Below, piece after piece: positions 15,943 through 25,430 of a stretch of DNA of 64,000 nucleotides. The position numbers and the translations under genes were made by a program. The number at the start of each line of letters is the position of its first letter. The stretch's first letter is position 1. Under the pieces are notes generated by a model. It searched no databases and was not told the DNA's origin. It saw only the letters and a list, made by a program, of their open reading frames with translations. Origin of the DNA: Diaminobutyricimonas sp. LJ205 (GTDB taxonomy: Bacteria; Actinomycetota; Actinomycetes; Actinomycetales; Microbacteriaceae); the NCBI RefSeq assembly GCF_009755725.1, contig NZ_CP046619.1, positions 1,178,001 to 1,242,000 on the forward strand. The letters run 5' to 3'.

Positions 15943-17451
15943 CTACTTCAGTTTGAAGTTGGCGGAGACGCTGGACCCGTCGTCAGTCGTCATAACCACG
16001 GTGAAGCATGCGCCAGCCTTCTTGGGCGTCGACCAGTTCTGGATGAACTGGCCGGCCGTGGAGTCGTAGCGAAGGCTCGTCCCGCCCGTGGTAACGAATT
16101 CGATCGCATCAGCCGTGGCAGCAGCCCCGGGGCAGGCGACCGGGATGACCCGGAACGTGTCCACCGCTGCCGTGCTGGTCAGCTCGGTGGTGCCGGCAAA
16201 CACTTCGAACTTCAGCGGCACCGTGCTGCCGCCCTTCACGGTGTTCCACACCGAACCCATGTCGACCGGGGAGTAGAAACCGGTCGGCGTCCACGCGAGG
16301 ACGGTGTAATTGAGCGTCGCGGTGCTCGTGTTGCCAGCGTTGTCGGTTGCGGTCGCGACGTACGAATGAGCGCCGACGGTGCTGCCACCCCCGGTTACCA
16401 CGCAGGATGCCAGTCCGGAGAGGGCATCGGATGCCTCGCAGGTCGGCGCGGCAGGGTCGTCTCCGAAGTAGTAGCTGGCACCCGGTCCACCGACTAGTTC
16501 AACTGCTGGCGCCGTCTTATCGACATTGATGCCAGTGACCGTGTCGGTTTGCGTGTTGCCTGCCCAGTCCGTGGCCGTACCGGTCACCGACTGCTCGGCT
16601 CCCTCGTCGAGGGTGGTGTCGCCGACGCAGCTGGCGATGCCTGAACCTGTGTCGGAGCAGGAGAAGCTGACTGCAACGTCGGTGGTGTACCAGCCCTTGT
16701 CACCGTTCGGTGCGGCGGGAGCCAGCACGTGCTCGATCGTCGGGCTTCCGGTGTCCACGATTGTGAACGTGGCCGTGGCAGTGTCGGCCGAAAGCCCGCC
16801 ACTGTCCGTGGCGTCGCACGTGGCGACCAGCGCACCAAGACCGTGGAACAGGGTTCCGCTGAGTACCGCTGCCGTCGAGCTGGCGCCGTCTTCGGCATCC
16901 GTCACAGCGCACATCGCGTCGGGAACGGCACCGATTTCGTAGCTTGCGCCGTCGACGACGCCAGTCACCGCGACGGATGGCTTCGTGTTGGTGGGCGTCG
17001 GCTGGGTGACCGTGAGGGGGATGAGCACCTGGTTGAAGTAGCTGCCGGATCCCGCTGGGCCGGAGACGATTCTGACAGTTACGTTGCCGCTTACGGCGCT
17101 GCTGCTCGCAGTGAAGGTCACCGGGAAATCAATGCCACACGCGGTGATCGACAGCGGGTCGGGGTTGGCGGTGACGCCGGCGGGAGTCAGGATGTCGAGA
17201 ACGAGTGGCGCTTCGCCCGGATCGATGTTGCACCCAGGATCCGCGTCGCCGCCCGAGTTGTTTCCGATCAGGCGGATGCCGGCGCTGGCGCCGGTGCCGG
17301 CTCCGGCGACCAGCGTGATCCCGGCGCCGGTGTCCGCGATCGTGTCTTGGATATTGTCCGCGTGCGCGATGCCGCCGCTGACGACAACGGCGAGAGTGGT
17401 GAGGAGGGTAATGGAGATCGCAGTGCCGGTCCGTTTCCAGATTCGGGTCAT
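15943..17451 (-). CDS. Secreted PxKF-domain protein with bacterial Ig-like repeats
   Basis: The start is the ATG at 17451 because a signal peptide follows directly: basic MTRIWKRTG, a hydrophobic core and a cleavage site after IAHA. The mature protein, about 470 residues, is Ala/Thr/Gly-rich beta structure. It contains repeated Ig-like segments reading DTGSPTIE and DKTAPAVEL, followed by DNAGNTST-type strand ends and pairs of cysteines in SCSDTGSGIASC. The C-terminus has VPLKFEVFAG and KKAGACFTVVMTTDDGSSVSANFKLK in shorter form, the PxKF domain typical of exported actinobacterial proteins. A surface or adhesive role is likely but not shown. It is transcribed divergently from the MBL hydrolase. 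Confidence 0.85.
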   Translation of the reverse strand: MTRIWKRTGTAISITLLTTLAVVVSGGIAHADNIQDTIADTGAGITLVAGAGTGASAGIRLIGNNSGGDADPGCNIDPGEAPLVLDILTPAGVTANPDPLSITACGIDFPVTFTASSSAVSGNVTVRIVSGPAGSGSYFNQVLIPLTVTQPTPTNTKPSVAVTGVVDGASYEIGAVPDAMCAVTDAEDGASSTAAVLSGTLFHGLGALVATCDATDSGGLSADTATATFTIVDTGSPTIEHVLAPAAPNGDKGWYTTDVAVSFSCSDTGSGIASCVGDTTLDEGAEQSVTGTATDWAGNTQTDTVTGINVDKTAPAVELVGGPGASYYFGDDPAAPTCEASDALSGLASCVVTGGGSTVGAHSYVATATDNAGNTSTATLNYTVLAWTPTGFYSPVDMGSVWNTVKGGSTVPLKFEVFAGTTELTSTAAVDTFRVIPVACPGAAATADAIEFVTTGGTSLRYDSTAGQFIQNWSTPKKAGACFTVVMTTDDGSSVSANFKLK

Positions 17452-17594
17452 GTTTTTCGCCTTCGGGTTTAATGGGCATCCCTCGGGTGGGCCGCCATTG
17501 CGATGACTGTATTGCCTGGCATGTGGTTTTGCACCTAAAAGTGCTATATAAGGTCTCGACGAGCGATTGCTGACCACAAACGGGAGGCATTTTC

Positions 17595-18416
17595 ATGCTG
17601 AAGCGAGTCGCTGAGGGCGTTCTGGTTCACGAGAGCGAGTTCATCCAGAGCAATTCCGTTATCGTGCAGGGCCGGGACGGTGTGTTGCTCATCGACCCGG
17701 GTATCACGGGCGACGAAATGGCGGCACTCGCGAACGACCTTCGCGAGTGGGGTCAGCCCGTCGTGGCGGGCTTCGCCACGCATCCCGATTGGGATCACGT
17801 GCTCTGGCACGCGAACTTCGGCGACGTGCCGCGTTACGGTACAGCCCGCTGCGCGGCTTCCATCCAGGATCTACTGGCGAAAGCGGACTGGAAAGACCGT
17901 ATCGCCGAGGGGCTACCGCCGGAGTACGCCGAGGACATCCCGATGGAACTGCTCGGGCTGATTACCGGCCTGCCCGCCGACGCTGCGCAGATCCCTTGGA
18001 ATGGCCCCGAGGTTCGCATCATCGAGCATCAGGCGCATGCCCCAGGCCATGCGGCGCTGTTGATCGAGGAGCGCGGCGTCCTCGTCGCGGGCGACATGCT
18101 TTCTGACATCCTGATGCCGTTCCTCGACCTGGAGGCCGCGAATCCGATCGAGGACTATCTTGCAGCACTGCGGCTGTTCGAGAGCGTGGCCGATGACGTT
18201 GAAGCCGTCATCCCCGGTCACGGCTCAGTCGGCGGAGCCGAGCAGCTACGAGCACGAATCAACCAGGATCGCGCGTACGTGCGGGCTATGCGGGACGGCG
18301 GTGTTCCCGACGACCCGCGGGTCGGCCCATCGGCGCCGTTGGATTGGCTGCCCGACGTGCATCGATGGCAGCTTCAGCGGCTCGCCCAAAGAGAGCAAAA
18401 CCAGACGCCCGGATAG
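17595..18416 (+). CDS. MBL-fold metallo-hydrolase
   Basis: The 273-residue protein has the metallo-beta-lactamase layout: GVLLIDPGITGDE (about residues 28-40), the metal motif THPDWDH, HAPGHAALLIEERGVLVAGDML and a late VIPGHGSVGG. In the usual HxHxDH motif the second His is replaced by Asp here (HPDWDH), which would alter one metal ligand. The family includes glyoxalase II-like and lactonase-like hydrolases; the substrate cannot be told. No signal peptide is present, so it is cytoplasmic. The upstream 140 bases are AT-richer than their surroundings and should hold the divergent promoters. Confidence 0.8.
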   Translation: MLKRVAEGVLVHESEFIQSNSVIVQGRDGVLLIDPGITGDEMAALANDLREWGQPVVAGFATHPDWDHVLWHANFGDVPRYGTARCAASIQDLLAKADWKDRIAEGLPPEYAEDIPMELLGLITGLPADAAQIPWNGPEVRIIEHQAHAPGHAALLIEERGVLVAGDMLSDILMPFLDLEAANPIEDYLAALRLFESVADDVEAVIPGHGSVGGAEQLRARINQDRAYVRAMRDGGVPDDPRVGPSAPLDWLPDVHRWQLQRLAQREQNQTPG

Positions 18417-18622
18417 CGGTGCGCTCACCGCAGCCGTCACGCCGGGACGAGAACGCCGCGCTCCGCCTGAGGATCTGGTGAGGTCACTTTCGCTGGCGCA
18501 GACACCGGCGTAAATTGCGCTATATCGCGTTTGCGACCGTGGCACCGAGGCCGCGGGGGAGGCATCGCGGAGGTGCGTTCGATGGACCTGAAACCCGCGA
18601 CGCAGAACGGGAGGTGGCAGCC

Positions 18623-19246
18623 ATGGACATCCTGTTGGGGGTGCTGATCTCACTCGCTATCATCGCCGCCACATCAGTCGTCACCGTGGTTCTGACCGTG
18701 CGAGTGCTGTTTCGCCGCATCCGTCGCAGTCACGTCGTCAACGCCGCGGTACTGGAGAGCCGGGCGCACCTCAGTCCGGGTCCGCGACGCAAGGTTTTCG
18801 CGCTGGAACTACGACTCGCCCGGGCCCTCGATAGTGGACGCGCTGCGATCGACCTCGCTGTCCGCAGCAATGGTCGCCGCGGCGAGCTTCCCAGGCTATT
18901 CAGGCGGATCGAGGCTGAGGGGCTCACCCTGCAGACGCAATTGCGCCTGATGGAGAGTGAGACGGATGCCGGCACGTTAACCGAGCAGCTATCTGTAGCA
19001 GGCCGGCAGGTCGATCAGGTCGCCGACATGATTCGGCGGATGCGGGCATCCGTCGCCGCCGGATTCGGCGACCCCACGGGGGCGGCGCTCGCAACCCTCA
19101 GCGCCGATGTCGACCTTGAGGTGGCTTCCTTACACGCGGGACTGGTGGAGTTGGCGAACCTCAATGCCGGCGACCAGCGTTACAACCCGACGGACGCCCG
19201 GCAGTCCTCCGCCGATCACCTCCAGGCCAGAGGAGTCCAGTCATGA
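18623..19246 (+). CDS. Single-pass membrane protein coupled to PspA
   Basis: The ATG at 18623 has a good ribosome site (GGGAGG, 8 nt upstream). The 207-residue protein has one N-terminal transmembrane helix (about residues 3-30), then a basic stretch and a long helical cytoplasmic part rich in Arg, Leu and Ala. It overlaps the PspA-like gene by 4 bases (ATGA), so the two are translated together. The helical part may bind PspA or the membrane surface. I recognise no family name. The pairing suggests a role in membrane-stress response. Confidence 0.75.
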   Translation: MDILLGVLISLAIIAATSVVTVVLTVRVLFRRIRRSHVVNAAVLESRAHLSPGPRRKVFALELRLARALDSGRAAIDLAVRSNGRRGELPRLFRRIEAEGLTLQTQLRLMESETDAGTLTEQLSVAGRQVDQVADMIRRMRASVAAGFGDPTGAALATLSADVDLEVASLHAGLVELANLNAGDQRYNPTDARQSSADHLQARGVQS

Positions 19247-20022
19247 GTGATAACACCGCACGGATCCGGATGATCTTCCGCGCGAAGACATCAAAGGCGC
19301 TCGACCGCATGGAGGATCCGCGTGACGCCCTCGATGACAGCTACGAGCAGCAACTGAAGCTGCTACAGCAAGTGCGCCAGGCCGTAGCCGAGGTTGCCAC
19401 GGCGAAGAAGCGCATCGAACTGCAGGGCGAGGAGATGGGCGCGCGCTATCGCCGGCTCGGTGACCAGGCCCGCGAGGCGGTCGAGCATGGTCGCGACGAT
19501 CTCGCTCGCACCGCGCTCGAACGTCGTCTTTCCCTCGAAAGCCAGGTGGCAAAGCTGCAGGAGCAGCACGGTTCGCTGCAGAAGCAGACAGCCCATCTTC
19601 ACGAGCGGGAGCGTCGTCTTGCGGATCAGATCGCGGCATTCCGCATCGAGAAGGAGACGCTGAAGGCCACGTATAGCGCGTCCGAGGCGCAGGTGCGGGC
19701 GAACGAGGCCGTGGCGGGCATCAGCGCGAACATGGACGATGTCGGCATCAGCCTCGATCGCGCGCGCGATCGGGTCGCCCAGATGCAGGCCCGCGCGCAG
19801 GCTACCGACGAGCTGCTGTCCAGTGGTGCCCTGCAGGACCTGACCGCCGCACCGGATGCCGACATCGAGCGCCAGCTGGCGGAGTTGGTATCGCGATCCG
19901 ACATCGATCGTCAGCTCAAGTCGATGAAGTCGGGTGCCGCGGACGGCATCCGCAGCCCCGGCACGAATGATGATGCTCCCGACGGCTGGCTAAGCATCGG
20001 GCAGTCACCGACTACGTCGTAG
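19243..20022 (+). CDS. pspA: PspA/IM30 family membrane-stress protein
   Basis: The 259-residue protein starts with a short amphipathic N-terminus, then MEDPRDALDDSYEQQLKLL, a hallmark of the PspA/IM30 family, and continues as a long coiled coil (about 25-190) rich in Arg, Glu and Gln. PspA-type proteins assemble on stressed membranes and preserve the proton gradient. The last 40 residues are flexible and end in DGWLSIGQ. The gene is coupled by a 4-base overlap to a single-pass membrane protein. No PspBC homologues are present; actinobacteria usually use other partners. Confidence 0.85.
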   Translation: MSDNTARIRMIFRAKTSKALDRMEDPRDALDDSYEQQLKLLQQVRQAVAEVATAKKRIELQGEEMGARYRRLGDQAREAVEHGRDDLARTALERRLSLESQVAKLQEQHGSLQKQTAHLHERERRLADQIAAFRIEKETLKATYSASEAQVRANEAVAGISANMDDVGISLDRARDRVAQMQARAQATDELLSSGALQDLTAAPDADIERQLAELVSRSDIDRQLKSMKSGAADGIRSPGTNDDAPDGWLSIGQSPTTS

Positions 20023-20042
20023 CGACGTCAGGCGTTGATGGG

Positions 20043-20471
20043 CTAACCCACCTGTGACTGCGACCGCGTCTCGGCGAGCGAGCGCTCCAGCAGTTCGCGC
20101 AGCACACTGCGATCGACGTCCGTCAACCGCGTCAGGTAGAGGCAGACCTTGCTCGCACGGTGCTTGCCGAGCCTTGCCATGAGATCGGGCCAGCGCTCCG
20201 AGAAATCGTTGGGGAGGTAGATCGTGTGCTGTGTGGGGCCCGACGCGAAGGCGAGCAGGGGAGAGCGGCCACCGTGCCCGCTCTCGTAGCGGTACTCGAA
20301 TTCTCCGAACCCGATGATGCGGCCCGCCCACACGACGGGCTGCTCGCCGCTGATCTCGCCGAAGATCGCAAGTAGTTCGTCGGCCTCGGCGCGCCGAGGG
20401 CCCGTGATGCGGTCGAGCACCTCCTCGACCGGCAGGTCGGACGGTGACATCGCGGGCTGCTTCGCTGCCAT
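20043..20471 (-). CDS. DUF1801 domain protein
   Basis: The ATG at 20471 follows a GAGGAG ribosome site at good distance, so the longer upstream frame is rejected. The 142-residue protein has VEEVLDRITGPRRAEADELL, PVVWAGRIIGFGEFEYRYESG and LAFASGPTQHTIYLPNDF. This matches DUF1801, a small soluble alpha/beta family of unknown function. Its start is about 70 bases from that of the NTF2-like gene, with divergent promoters between them. It converges on the PspA gene, with 20 bases between the stops. Confidence 0.8.
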   Translation of the reverse strand: MAAKQPAMSPSDLPVEEVLDRITGPRRAEADELLAIFGEISGEQPVVWAGRIIGFGEFEYRYESGHGGRSPLLAFASGPTQHTIYLPNDFSERWPDLMARLGKHRASKVCLYLTRLTDVDRSVLRELLERSLAETRSQSQVG

Positions 20472-20531
20472 GGGGTCTCCTCGCGATCGTGCTGGATACC
20501 TCAGCGTAACTGTCGGCCGACAGGCCTCCGA

Positions 20532-20537
20532 TAGTGT
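20532..20537 (+). promoter_or_regulatory. -10 hexamer of a leaderless promoter
   Basis: TAGTGT lies 6 nt before the GTG start at 20544. Confidence 0.55.
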
Positions 20538-20543
20538 CGGCGC

Positions 20544-20942
20544 GTGACCAACCACGAAAGCGTCAGCCTTGACGCGGCCGAATCCCGCTTCCAAGATGCC
20601 CTCCGGCGCAATGACCTTGAAGAGTTGGATGGACTGCTCCACGAGAACGTCCGTTTCGTCGGTCCAGATGGGATGACGATAGACAAGGCCACCGACCTGG
20701 CAGCGCATCGATCCGGTTCCCTGGTCTTCGCCGAGGTATTCGAGTTGCAGCGCGAGGTGCAGGTGTTCGACTCCGTGGGTGTAACCCGAGCGACGTTACG
20801 ACTCGTGGGTGAAGCCGGGGGAGAACGGCTTGACGCGGATCTCGCCTACACCCGAACCTGGCAAAAGCTACACGACACGTGGACCATCGTCGCGGCGCAC
20901 GGATCAGTTGTGCCACGGCGGGAACAACGTCACCCGTCTTGA
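20544..20942 (+). CDS. NTF2-like (DUF4440-type) protein
   Basis: The 132-residue protein starts with AESRFQDALRRNDLEELDGLLHE, then VRFVGPDG, TRATLRLVGEA and a C-terminal YTRTWQKLHDTWTIVAAHGS. This is the alpha-plus-beta cone fold of the NTF2 superfamily, DUF4440 type. These proteins hold a pocket for small molecules and serve as enzymes or binding proteins. No catalytic residues can be assigned with confidence. The GTG start fits the leaderless -10. Confidence 0.75.
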   Translation: MTNHESVSLDAAESRFQDALRRNDLEELDGLLHENVRFVGPDGMTIDKATDLAAHRSGSLVFAEVFELQREVQVFDSVGVTRATLRLVGEAGGERLDADLAYTRTWQKLHDTWTIVAAHGSVVPRREQRHPS

Positions 20943-20979
20943 GTTCTTGACCGGGGTTCAAATATGACCCGTTTCGGAC

Positions 20980-20985
20980 TACGTT
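20980..20985 (+). promoter_or_regulatory. -10 hexamer of a leaderless promoter
   Basis: TACGTT lies 6 nt before the ATG at 20992, with no ribosome site between. Confidence 0.55.
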
Positions 20986-20991
20986 GCGCAC

Positions 20992-22014
20992 ATGAGCGAT
21001 TCGGGCAGCCGGCGTCTCGCGGGCAAGGTCGTGGTGATCACGGGCGCCTCATCAGGCATCGGCCGTGAGACGGCCCTGCAGTTCGGAAGCCTGGGCGCCC
21101 GGGTGGTCGTTGCCGCCCGCAACCAGGATGCGCTGGAGACGCTGGCGACCGAGATCAAGCGTCTCGGCGGTGATGCGCTGCCTGTGGTCACCGACGTCAG
21201 CGAATTTGCTCAGGTGGCGGCGCTTGCCTCGCAGGCGGCCGACCGTTTCGGTGGCATCGACGTGTGGGTGAACAACGCCGCGGTGTCGACCTACGGCACC
21301 GTCGATCAGATGGGAGCCGATGAACTGCACCGGGTCGTCGAGGTCAACCTGATGGGGCAGATCTACGGCATGAAGGCCGCTCTGCCGCACCTGGACGCTT
21401 CGCGCGGCACGTTGATCAACGTCGCCTCCGCCCTCGGCGACCGAGCAGTCCCATTGCAAGCCGCATACAGCGCGGCCAAGCACGGCATCCTCGGATTCTC
21501 GGAGGCGCTTCGCGTCGAGTTACGGGCAGCCGGCTCGCCGGTGCATGTCGTCAACGTGCTGCCGTCGTCGATCAACACGCCATTGTTCGTTCACGCCCGC
21601 TCCAAACTGGGGGTGAAGCCAAAGCCCCTCGGACGCGTATACGAGCCGAGAGTGGTCGCCGAGGCGATCGTCGCGGCGGTCGAGCATCCGGTTCGGCGGG
21701 TGTACGCGGGTTTCGCCGGCCGACTGCTCGCCCTGGGCGAGCGGCTCAGTCCGCGGTTTCTGGACTGGTATTTCAGCGGACCAGGCGACGCGATAGCCGG
21801 CCAGAAAACCACACAGACGGATGTCGCTGCCGACAACCTGTTCACGGCGAGCACCGGCCCTGGCCGAACGACGGGGGACTTCGGGCAGCGCTCGAAGTCG
21901 ACGAGCGTCTATACCCGCTTCATCGCCCCGAACCCAACCGCCACCCGTGCCGTGCTGGTAGTCGGAGGCGCGTTACTGGTGTTGATCATTCGCCGCGCGA
22001 GCGCCGGGCGATGA
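20992..22014 (+). CDS. SDR family oxidoreductase
   Basis: The 340-residue protein is a classical short-chain dehydrogenase: TGASSGIG nucleotide-binding loop (residues about 16-23), NNAA (about 91-94), catalytic Ser in INVASALG and YSAAK with catalytic Tyr and Lys (about 161-165). The Arg in ARNQDAL after the second strand suggests NADP. After the Rossmann domain comes an extension (about 230-340) ending in a hydrophobic helix (VLVVGGALLVLIIRR), so the enzyme may be held at the membrane. It overlaps the glycosidase-like gene by 4 bases, implying coupled expression. The substrate is unknown. Confidence 0.85.
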   Translation: MSDSGSRRLAGKVVVITGASSGIGRETALQFGSLGARVVVAARNQDALETLATEIKRLGGDALPVVTDVSEFAQVAALASQAADRFGGIDVWVNNAAVSTYGTVDQMGADELHRVVEVNLMGQIYGMKAALPHLDASRGTLINVASALGDRAVPLQAAYSAAKHGILGFSEALRVELRAAGSPVHVVNVLPSSINTPLFVHARSKLGVKPKPLGRVYEPRVVAEAIVAAVEHPVRRVYAGFAGRLLALGERLSPRFLDWYFSGPGDAIAGQKTTQTDVAADNLFTASTGPGRTTGDFGQRSKSTSVYTRFIAPNPTATRAVLVVGGALLVLIIRRASAGR

Positions 22015-24167
22015 ACCGGGTCCGGGACGCCCGGGTCAGGCCGGAACTGATCCACGTCTCGAGCGGCTGGAATGTGGTCATCACGGACGTCAATGGCCGA
22101 ATCCGCACGAACCCGCACGGCTTCTTCGCCCGCAATACGCGCATCCTCAGCCTTGAACGAATCACGGTCAACGGCTCGGAGCCGCTGATCTTCAGCACCG
22201 CGCGGGTGGGGGCTCACGCACAACTGTCATATGCACAGTTGGTCGAGGGCGAGTCGTTGCCGCGCAGGGGTGCCTACCTGATGGTGGAGCGGTTCCTCGG
22301 CGAAGGGCTTCGCACCCGACTGCGCGTGCAGAGCTACTCGGACGTCGAGCACCGGTTTCACGTTGCCATTGAGGTGGACGCTGACTTCGCCGACACCGAC
22401 GAGGCTGACCGAGGCGAGCGGCGCCAGACCGCGCCGGTGACCGACCGGTGGGATCCCGCCAGCAGCAGCGTGACCTTTCGATACGAGCACCCCGATCTCG
22501 ACCTGGCCGCGGTGATCGCTGTCGAGGCGACTGCCGCAGTGTCTTACGAAGGCAAGGTGCTCACGTTCGATCTGGTCGTTCCACCCGGCGGCAGCGCCGC
22601 CGCCGACGTTCTCACGCAGCCGGTCTTTGACGGAGTGACGGGCCGCGCGCCTGACGCCGGTTATTCCGAGCGGGGGGACTCTGCGGCGGTCGCTCGAACC
22701 GCGCTCTGGGCGGAGTTAGCCACCCTGCGCTCAACCAATGCCACCGTCGCGCAGGCGTGGCAGACGGCGATCGGCGATCTGGCCTGCCTGCCGCTTGGCG
22801 AGCACCCAGGTCCGGCAGCTCCGGCGGCCGGATTGCCGATCTATCAACAGATCTTCGGACGTGACTCGCTGACGGCCGGCTGGCAGGCTCTGCTCGCCGG
22901 ACCGACGATGCTTCGGGACGCGCTGCTGCTCGCCGCGGATCGAATCGGGCAGCGCATCGATGATTGGCGTGACGAGGAGCCCGGCAAGGTGTTGCACCAG
23001 GGCCGCCACGGTCCGCTGTCGAGGCTGGCCATCGACCCCTACAGCGCCTACTACGGCGACTGGTCGACCAGCCCCGACTTTCTCATCTTCCTCGGCCAAT
23101 ACCTGGCGTGGACCGGCGACCTCAAGCTGGTCAGAAGGGTGCTGCCTGCGGCACGAGAGGCTCTGCAGTGGCTGGAGCGGTACGCCGACCTCGACGGTGA
23201 CGGATTCGTCGAGTACGAGACCCGCTCCCCGCAGGGGCTGAAGAACCAAGGCTGGAAAGACTCTGACAGCGCGATCGTCGACGAGCACGGCATATCGGTC
23301 GAGAATCCCATTGCCAGCAGCGAACTACAGGGCTACCACTACGCCGCGCTGCGGTATGCCGCCTTCGCCTTCGGCACCGCAGGCGACCGCGCCTACGCCG
23401 CTGAGCTGGTCGCGAGGGCAGCCACATTGCGGCGACGGTTTCATGGGGCATTCTGGATGCCGGAGCACGGGTCATACGCGCAGGCGCTCGGACCGGACAA
23501 ACGCCCGGTGCGGTCGGTGAACTCCAACGACGGTCAACTGCTCGCCACCGGGATCGTGCCCAGCCGCTATGCACCGACCGTGGCACGGCGTCTCCTCGAG
23601 CCAGACATGTTCAGCGGGTGGGGGATGCGCACCCTGTCGGCTGAGCATCCGGCCTACGACCCCTTCAGTTACCACCGCGGCAGCGTGTGGCCGGTTGAGA
23701 GCGGCACCTTGTCCTTGGGGCTGGCGCGCTACGGATGCTTGCCGCAGTTGCACGCTGTCGCGGAAGCGACCTTCGCCGCAGCAGCACTGTTCGAGGGTCA
23801 TCGGCTGCCCGAGGTGATCTCCGGTCTTCCGCGGGGAGCGGAGCATCCGTTCCCCGGCGTCTACCCGAACGCCTGCTCGCCACAGGCGTGGTCGGCGAGC
23901 GCGATCATCGCGATCATCCAGGCGATGCTGATGCTGCGACCGGTGGTCGCTGCCCGTTGCATTCTCGTCGATCCGCATCTGCCGCCATGGTTGCCGGACT
24001 TCACTCTTGAGGGAGTGAGACTAGGGCGCACCACCTTCGACCTGGTTGTGCGGCGCACCCGCAACGGTGGGGCGCGCGTGAGCGTTCCTGGCGGTGCAAT
24101 CGGTGTCATCCACAGGCCCACCTTCCAGACCAGACACGCCCGGGCTAATCGCGTCGGCGCGACCTAA
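22011..24167 (+). CDS. Amylo-alpha-1,6-glucosidase / glycogen debranching-type glycosidase
   Basis: The 718-residue protein begins with the glycogen-debranching N-terminal domain (about 10-210: NPHGFFARNTRILS, LSYAQLVEGESL, RRGAYLMVERFL). The rest is a catalytic (alpha/alpha)6 barrel. In the barrel are GRDSLTAGW, YADLDGDGFVEY, KNQGWKDSDSAI and SYHRGSVWPVE, which match GH15/GH63-like segments with acidic residues near the active site. Such enzymes hydrolyse oligosaccharides, often in trehalose or glycogen turnover. No signal peptide is present. It is translationally coupled to the SDR upstream and converges on a membrane gene. Confidence 0.85.
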   Translation: MNRVRDARVRPELIHVSSGWNVVITDVNGRIRTNPHGFFARNTRILSLERITVNGSEPLIFSTARVGAHAQLSYAQLVEGESLPRRGAYLMVERFLGEGLRTRLRVQSYSDVEHRFHVAIEVDADFADTDEADRGERRQTAPVTDRWDPASSSVTFRYEHPDLDLAAVIAVEATAAVSYEGKVLTFDLVVPPGGSAAADVLTQPVFDGVTGRAPDAGYSERGDSAAVARTALWAELATLRSTNATVAQAWQTAIGDLACLPLGEHPGPAAPAAGLPIYQQIFGRDSLTAGWQALLAGPTMLRDALLLAADRIGQRIDDWRDEEPGKVLHQGRHGPLSRLAIDPYSAYYGDWSTSPDFLIFLGQYLAWTGDLKLVRRVLPAAREALQWLERYADLDGDGFVEYETRSPQGLKNQGWKDSDSAIVDEHGISVENPIASSELQGYHYAALRYAAFAFGTAGDRAYAAELVARAATLRRRFHGAFWMPEHGSYAQALGPDKRPVRSVNSNDGQLLATGIVPSRYAPTVARRLLEPDMFSGWGMRTLSAEHPAYDPFSYHRGSVWPVESGTLSLGLARYGCLPQLHAVAEATFAAAALFEGHRLPEVISGLPRGAEHPFPGVYPNACSPQAWSASAIIAIIQAMLMLRPVVAARCILVDPHLPPWLPDFTLEGVRLGRTTFDLVVRRTRNGGARVSVPGGAIGVIHRPTFQTRHARANRVGAT

Positions 24168-24913
24168 TCCGCACGCGGTCCCCTGTGGAGGACTGTCGCG
24201 GTGGCCACGACAATCATCGCGATGCCCGCCGCGGCCGTCGACGCCGCAACGACCGTCTCCGACCATGGAGTCGTGTCGTGTGACGCGTACCCGGCGACCA
24301 TCGGCGCGATCACGAAAGTGGCCAGGAGATAGCCGAGCCCGGTTGCGCCGAACAGGAACCCGCACGCCAACATGGCCGCCCGCGACTTGCGAAACCACAA
24401 CACCGCGAGAGCGACCAGACCGAATACCGCGACCCAGCCGAGCGCCCCGAACCCTTGCAGTGCAGATGGACTGCCCTCGAGCCCAGAGAGCAGGGCATGC
24501 GCTCCGTGGATCGCGAACGAGCCGGCGACGAGGATGGCAAGCACAATCTCGACGATGATGACGAGCACGGCCACGCCGCGTCCGACGGTGGCACGCGCGA
24601 TCAGCGAGACGCCGAGCGGCATGACCAAGACACCTGCTGCCATAAGCAAGGTGCCGGCGCCAAAGAACTCAGCGGCAGTCCCGATTGGTTCCCAAGGAGC
24701 CCAGGGAAACGTGTAATCGTAGAGGTGGTCTTCGGCGGCGAAGTTGGCGCCTTCTGGCGAGTTACGGAACACAACCCACCGCTGGAGCGACGCCACGAGC
24801 TGCAGCACGGCCGAGCCGAGAAACAGTGCGGCCGCGAGAAGTGATCCAATGATGGAAACCCAACGGAAGCGAACGGTGCGCGTTCGGTGGTCGGGCAGAT
24901 CGATTGCCGACAT
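24164..24913 (-). CDS. Multi-pass membrane protein of unknown function
   Basis: The 249-residue product has about six hydrophobic segments: about residues 19-42, 84-107, 112-135, 148-165, 176-196 and 214-236. The stretch after the first segment (FRNSPEGANFAAEDHLYDYTFPWAP) is probably outside the cell. I recognise no family. Its stop overlaps that of the glycosidase gene by 4 bases. A leaderless promoter precedes it. Confidence 0.7.
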   Translation of the reverse strand: MSAIDLPDHRTRTVRFRWVSIIGSLLAAALFLGSAVLQLVASLQRWVVFRNSPEGANFAAEDHLYDYTFPWAPWEPIGTAAEFFGAGTLLMAAGVLVMPLGVSLIARATVGRGVAVLVIIVEIVLAILVAGSFAIHGAHALLSGLEGSPSALQGFGALGWVAVFGLVALAVLWFRKSRAAMLACGFLFGATGLGYLLATFVIAPMVAGYASHDTTPWSETVVAASTAAAGIAMIVVATATVLHRGPRAD

Positions 24914-24919
24914 GCGCTC

Positions 24920-24925
24920 ACCTTA
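24920..24925 (-). promoter_or_regulatory. -10 hexamer of a leaderless promoter
   Basis: On the minus strand TAAGGT lies 6 nt before the ATG at 24913. Confidence 0.5.
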
Positions 24926-25051
24926 GCGACCTGCCCCGACCTGTCAAGCAACAGGGGCGATGGCTCGGGTAGCTGAACCGCGATAACCCACGGCGTTACA
25001 GTCGTAACGGCGGCATTATCGTTCGATGATGAGGACGACGGAGGGACACTA

Positions 25052-25408
25052 ATGGCCGGACACCGGATCTTCGGCATCAGCTTTGCCAGCATCTATCCGC
25101 TTTACCTGCAGAAGGCAGAGCGGAAGAACCGTAGCAAGGAAGAGGTGGACGAGGTCATCACCTGGCTCACCGGCTACGACCGCACCGGCCTGGACCGGGT
25201 GATCGCCGACGGCGTCGATCTGGAGACCTTCTTCGCTGAGGCTCCTGCGATCAATCCGGATGCGTCCCTCATCACCGGCGTGATCTGCGGCTACCGAGTG
25301 GAAGAGATTGAAGACCCGCTCATGCAGAAGATTCGTTACATGGACAAACTGGTCGACGAGCTGGCGCGCGGCAAGAAGATGACGTCCATCCTGCGGAGCG
25401 CCGCGTAG
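25052..25408 (+). CDS. DUF2200 domain protein
   Basis: The 118-residue soluble protein has [37 protein letters not shown] and [20 protein letters not shown]. These segments are diagnostic for DUF2200, a small family of unknown function that is common in many bacteria. A GGAGGG ribosome site stands before the ATG. It is followed after 22 bases by a separate leaderless gene. Confidence 0.9.
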   Translation: MAGHRIFGISFASIYPLYLQKAERKNRSKEEVDEVITWLTGYDRTGLDRVIADGVDLETFFAEAPAINPDASLITGVICGYRVEEIEDPLMQKIRYMDKLVDELARGKKMTSILRSAA

Positions 25409-25417
25409 GAGGCTGGC

Positions 25418-25423
25418 TAGGCT
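25418..25423 (+). promoter_or_regulatory. -10 hexamer of a leaderless promoter
   Basis: TAGGCT lies 7 nt before the GTG at 25431. Confidence 0.55.
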
Positions 25424-25430
25424 GTGCACC

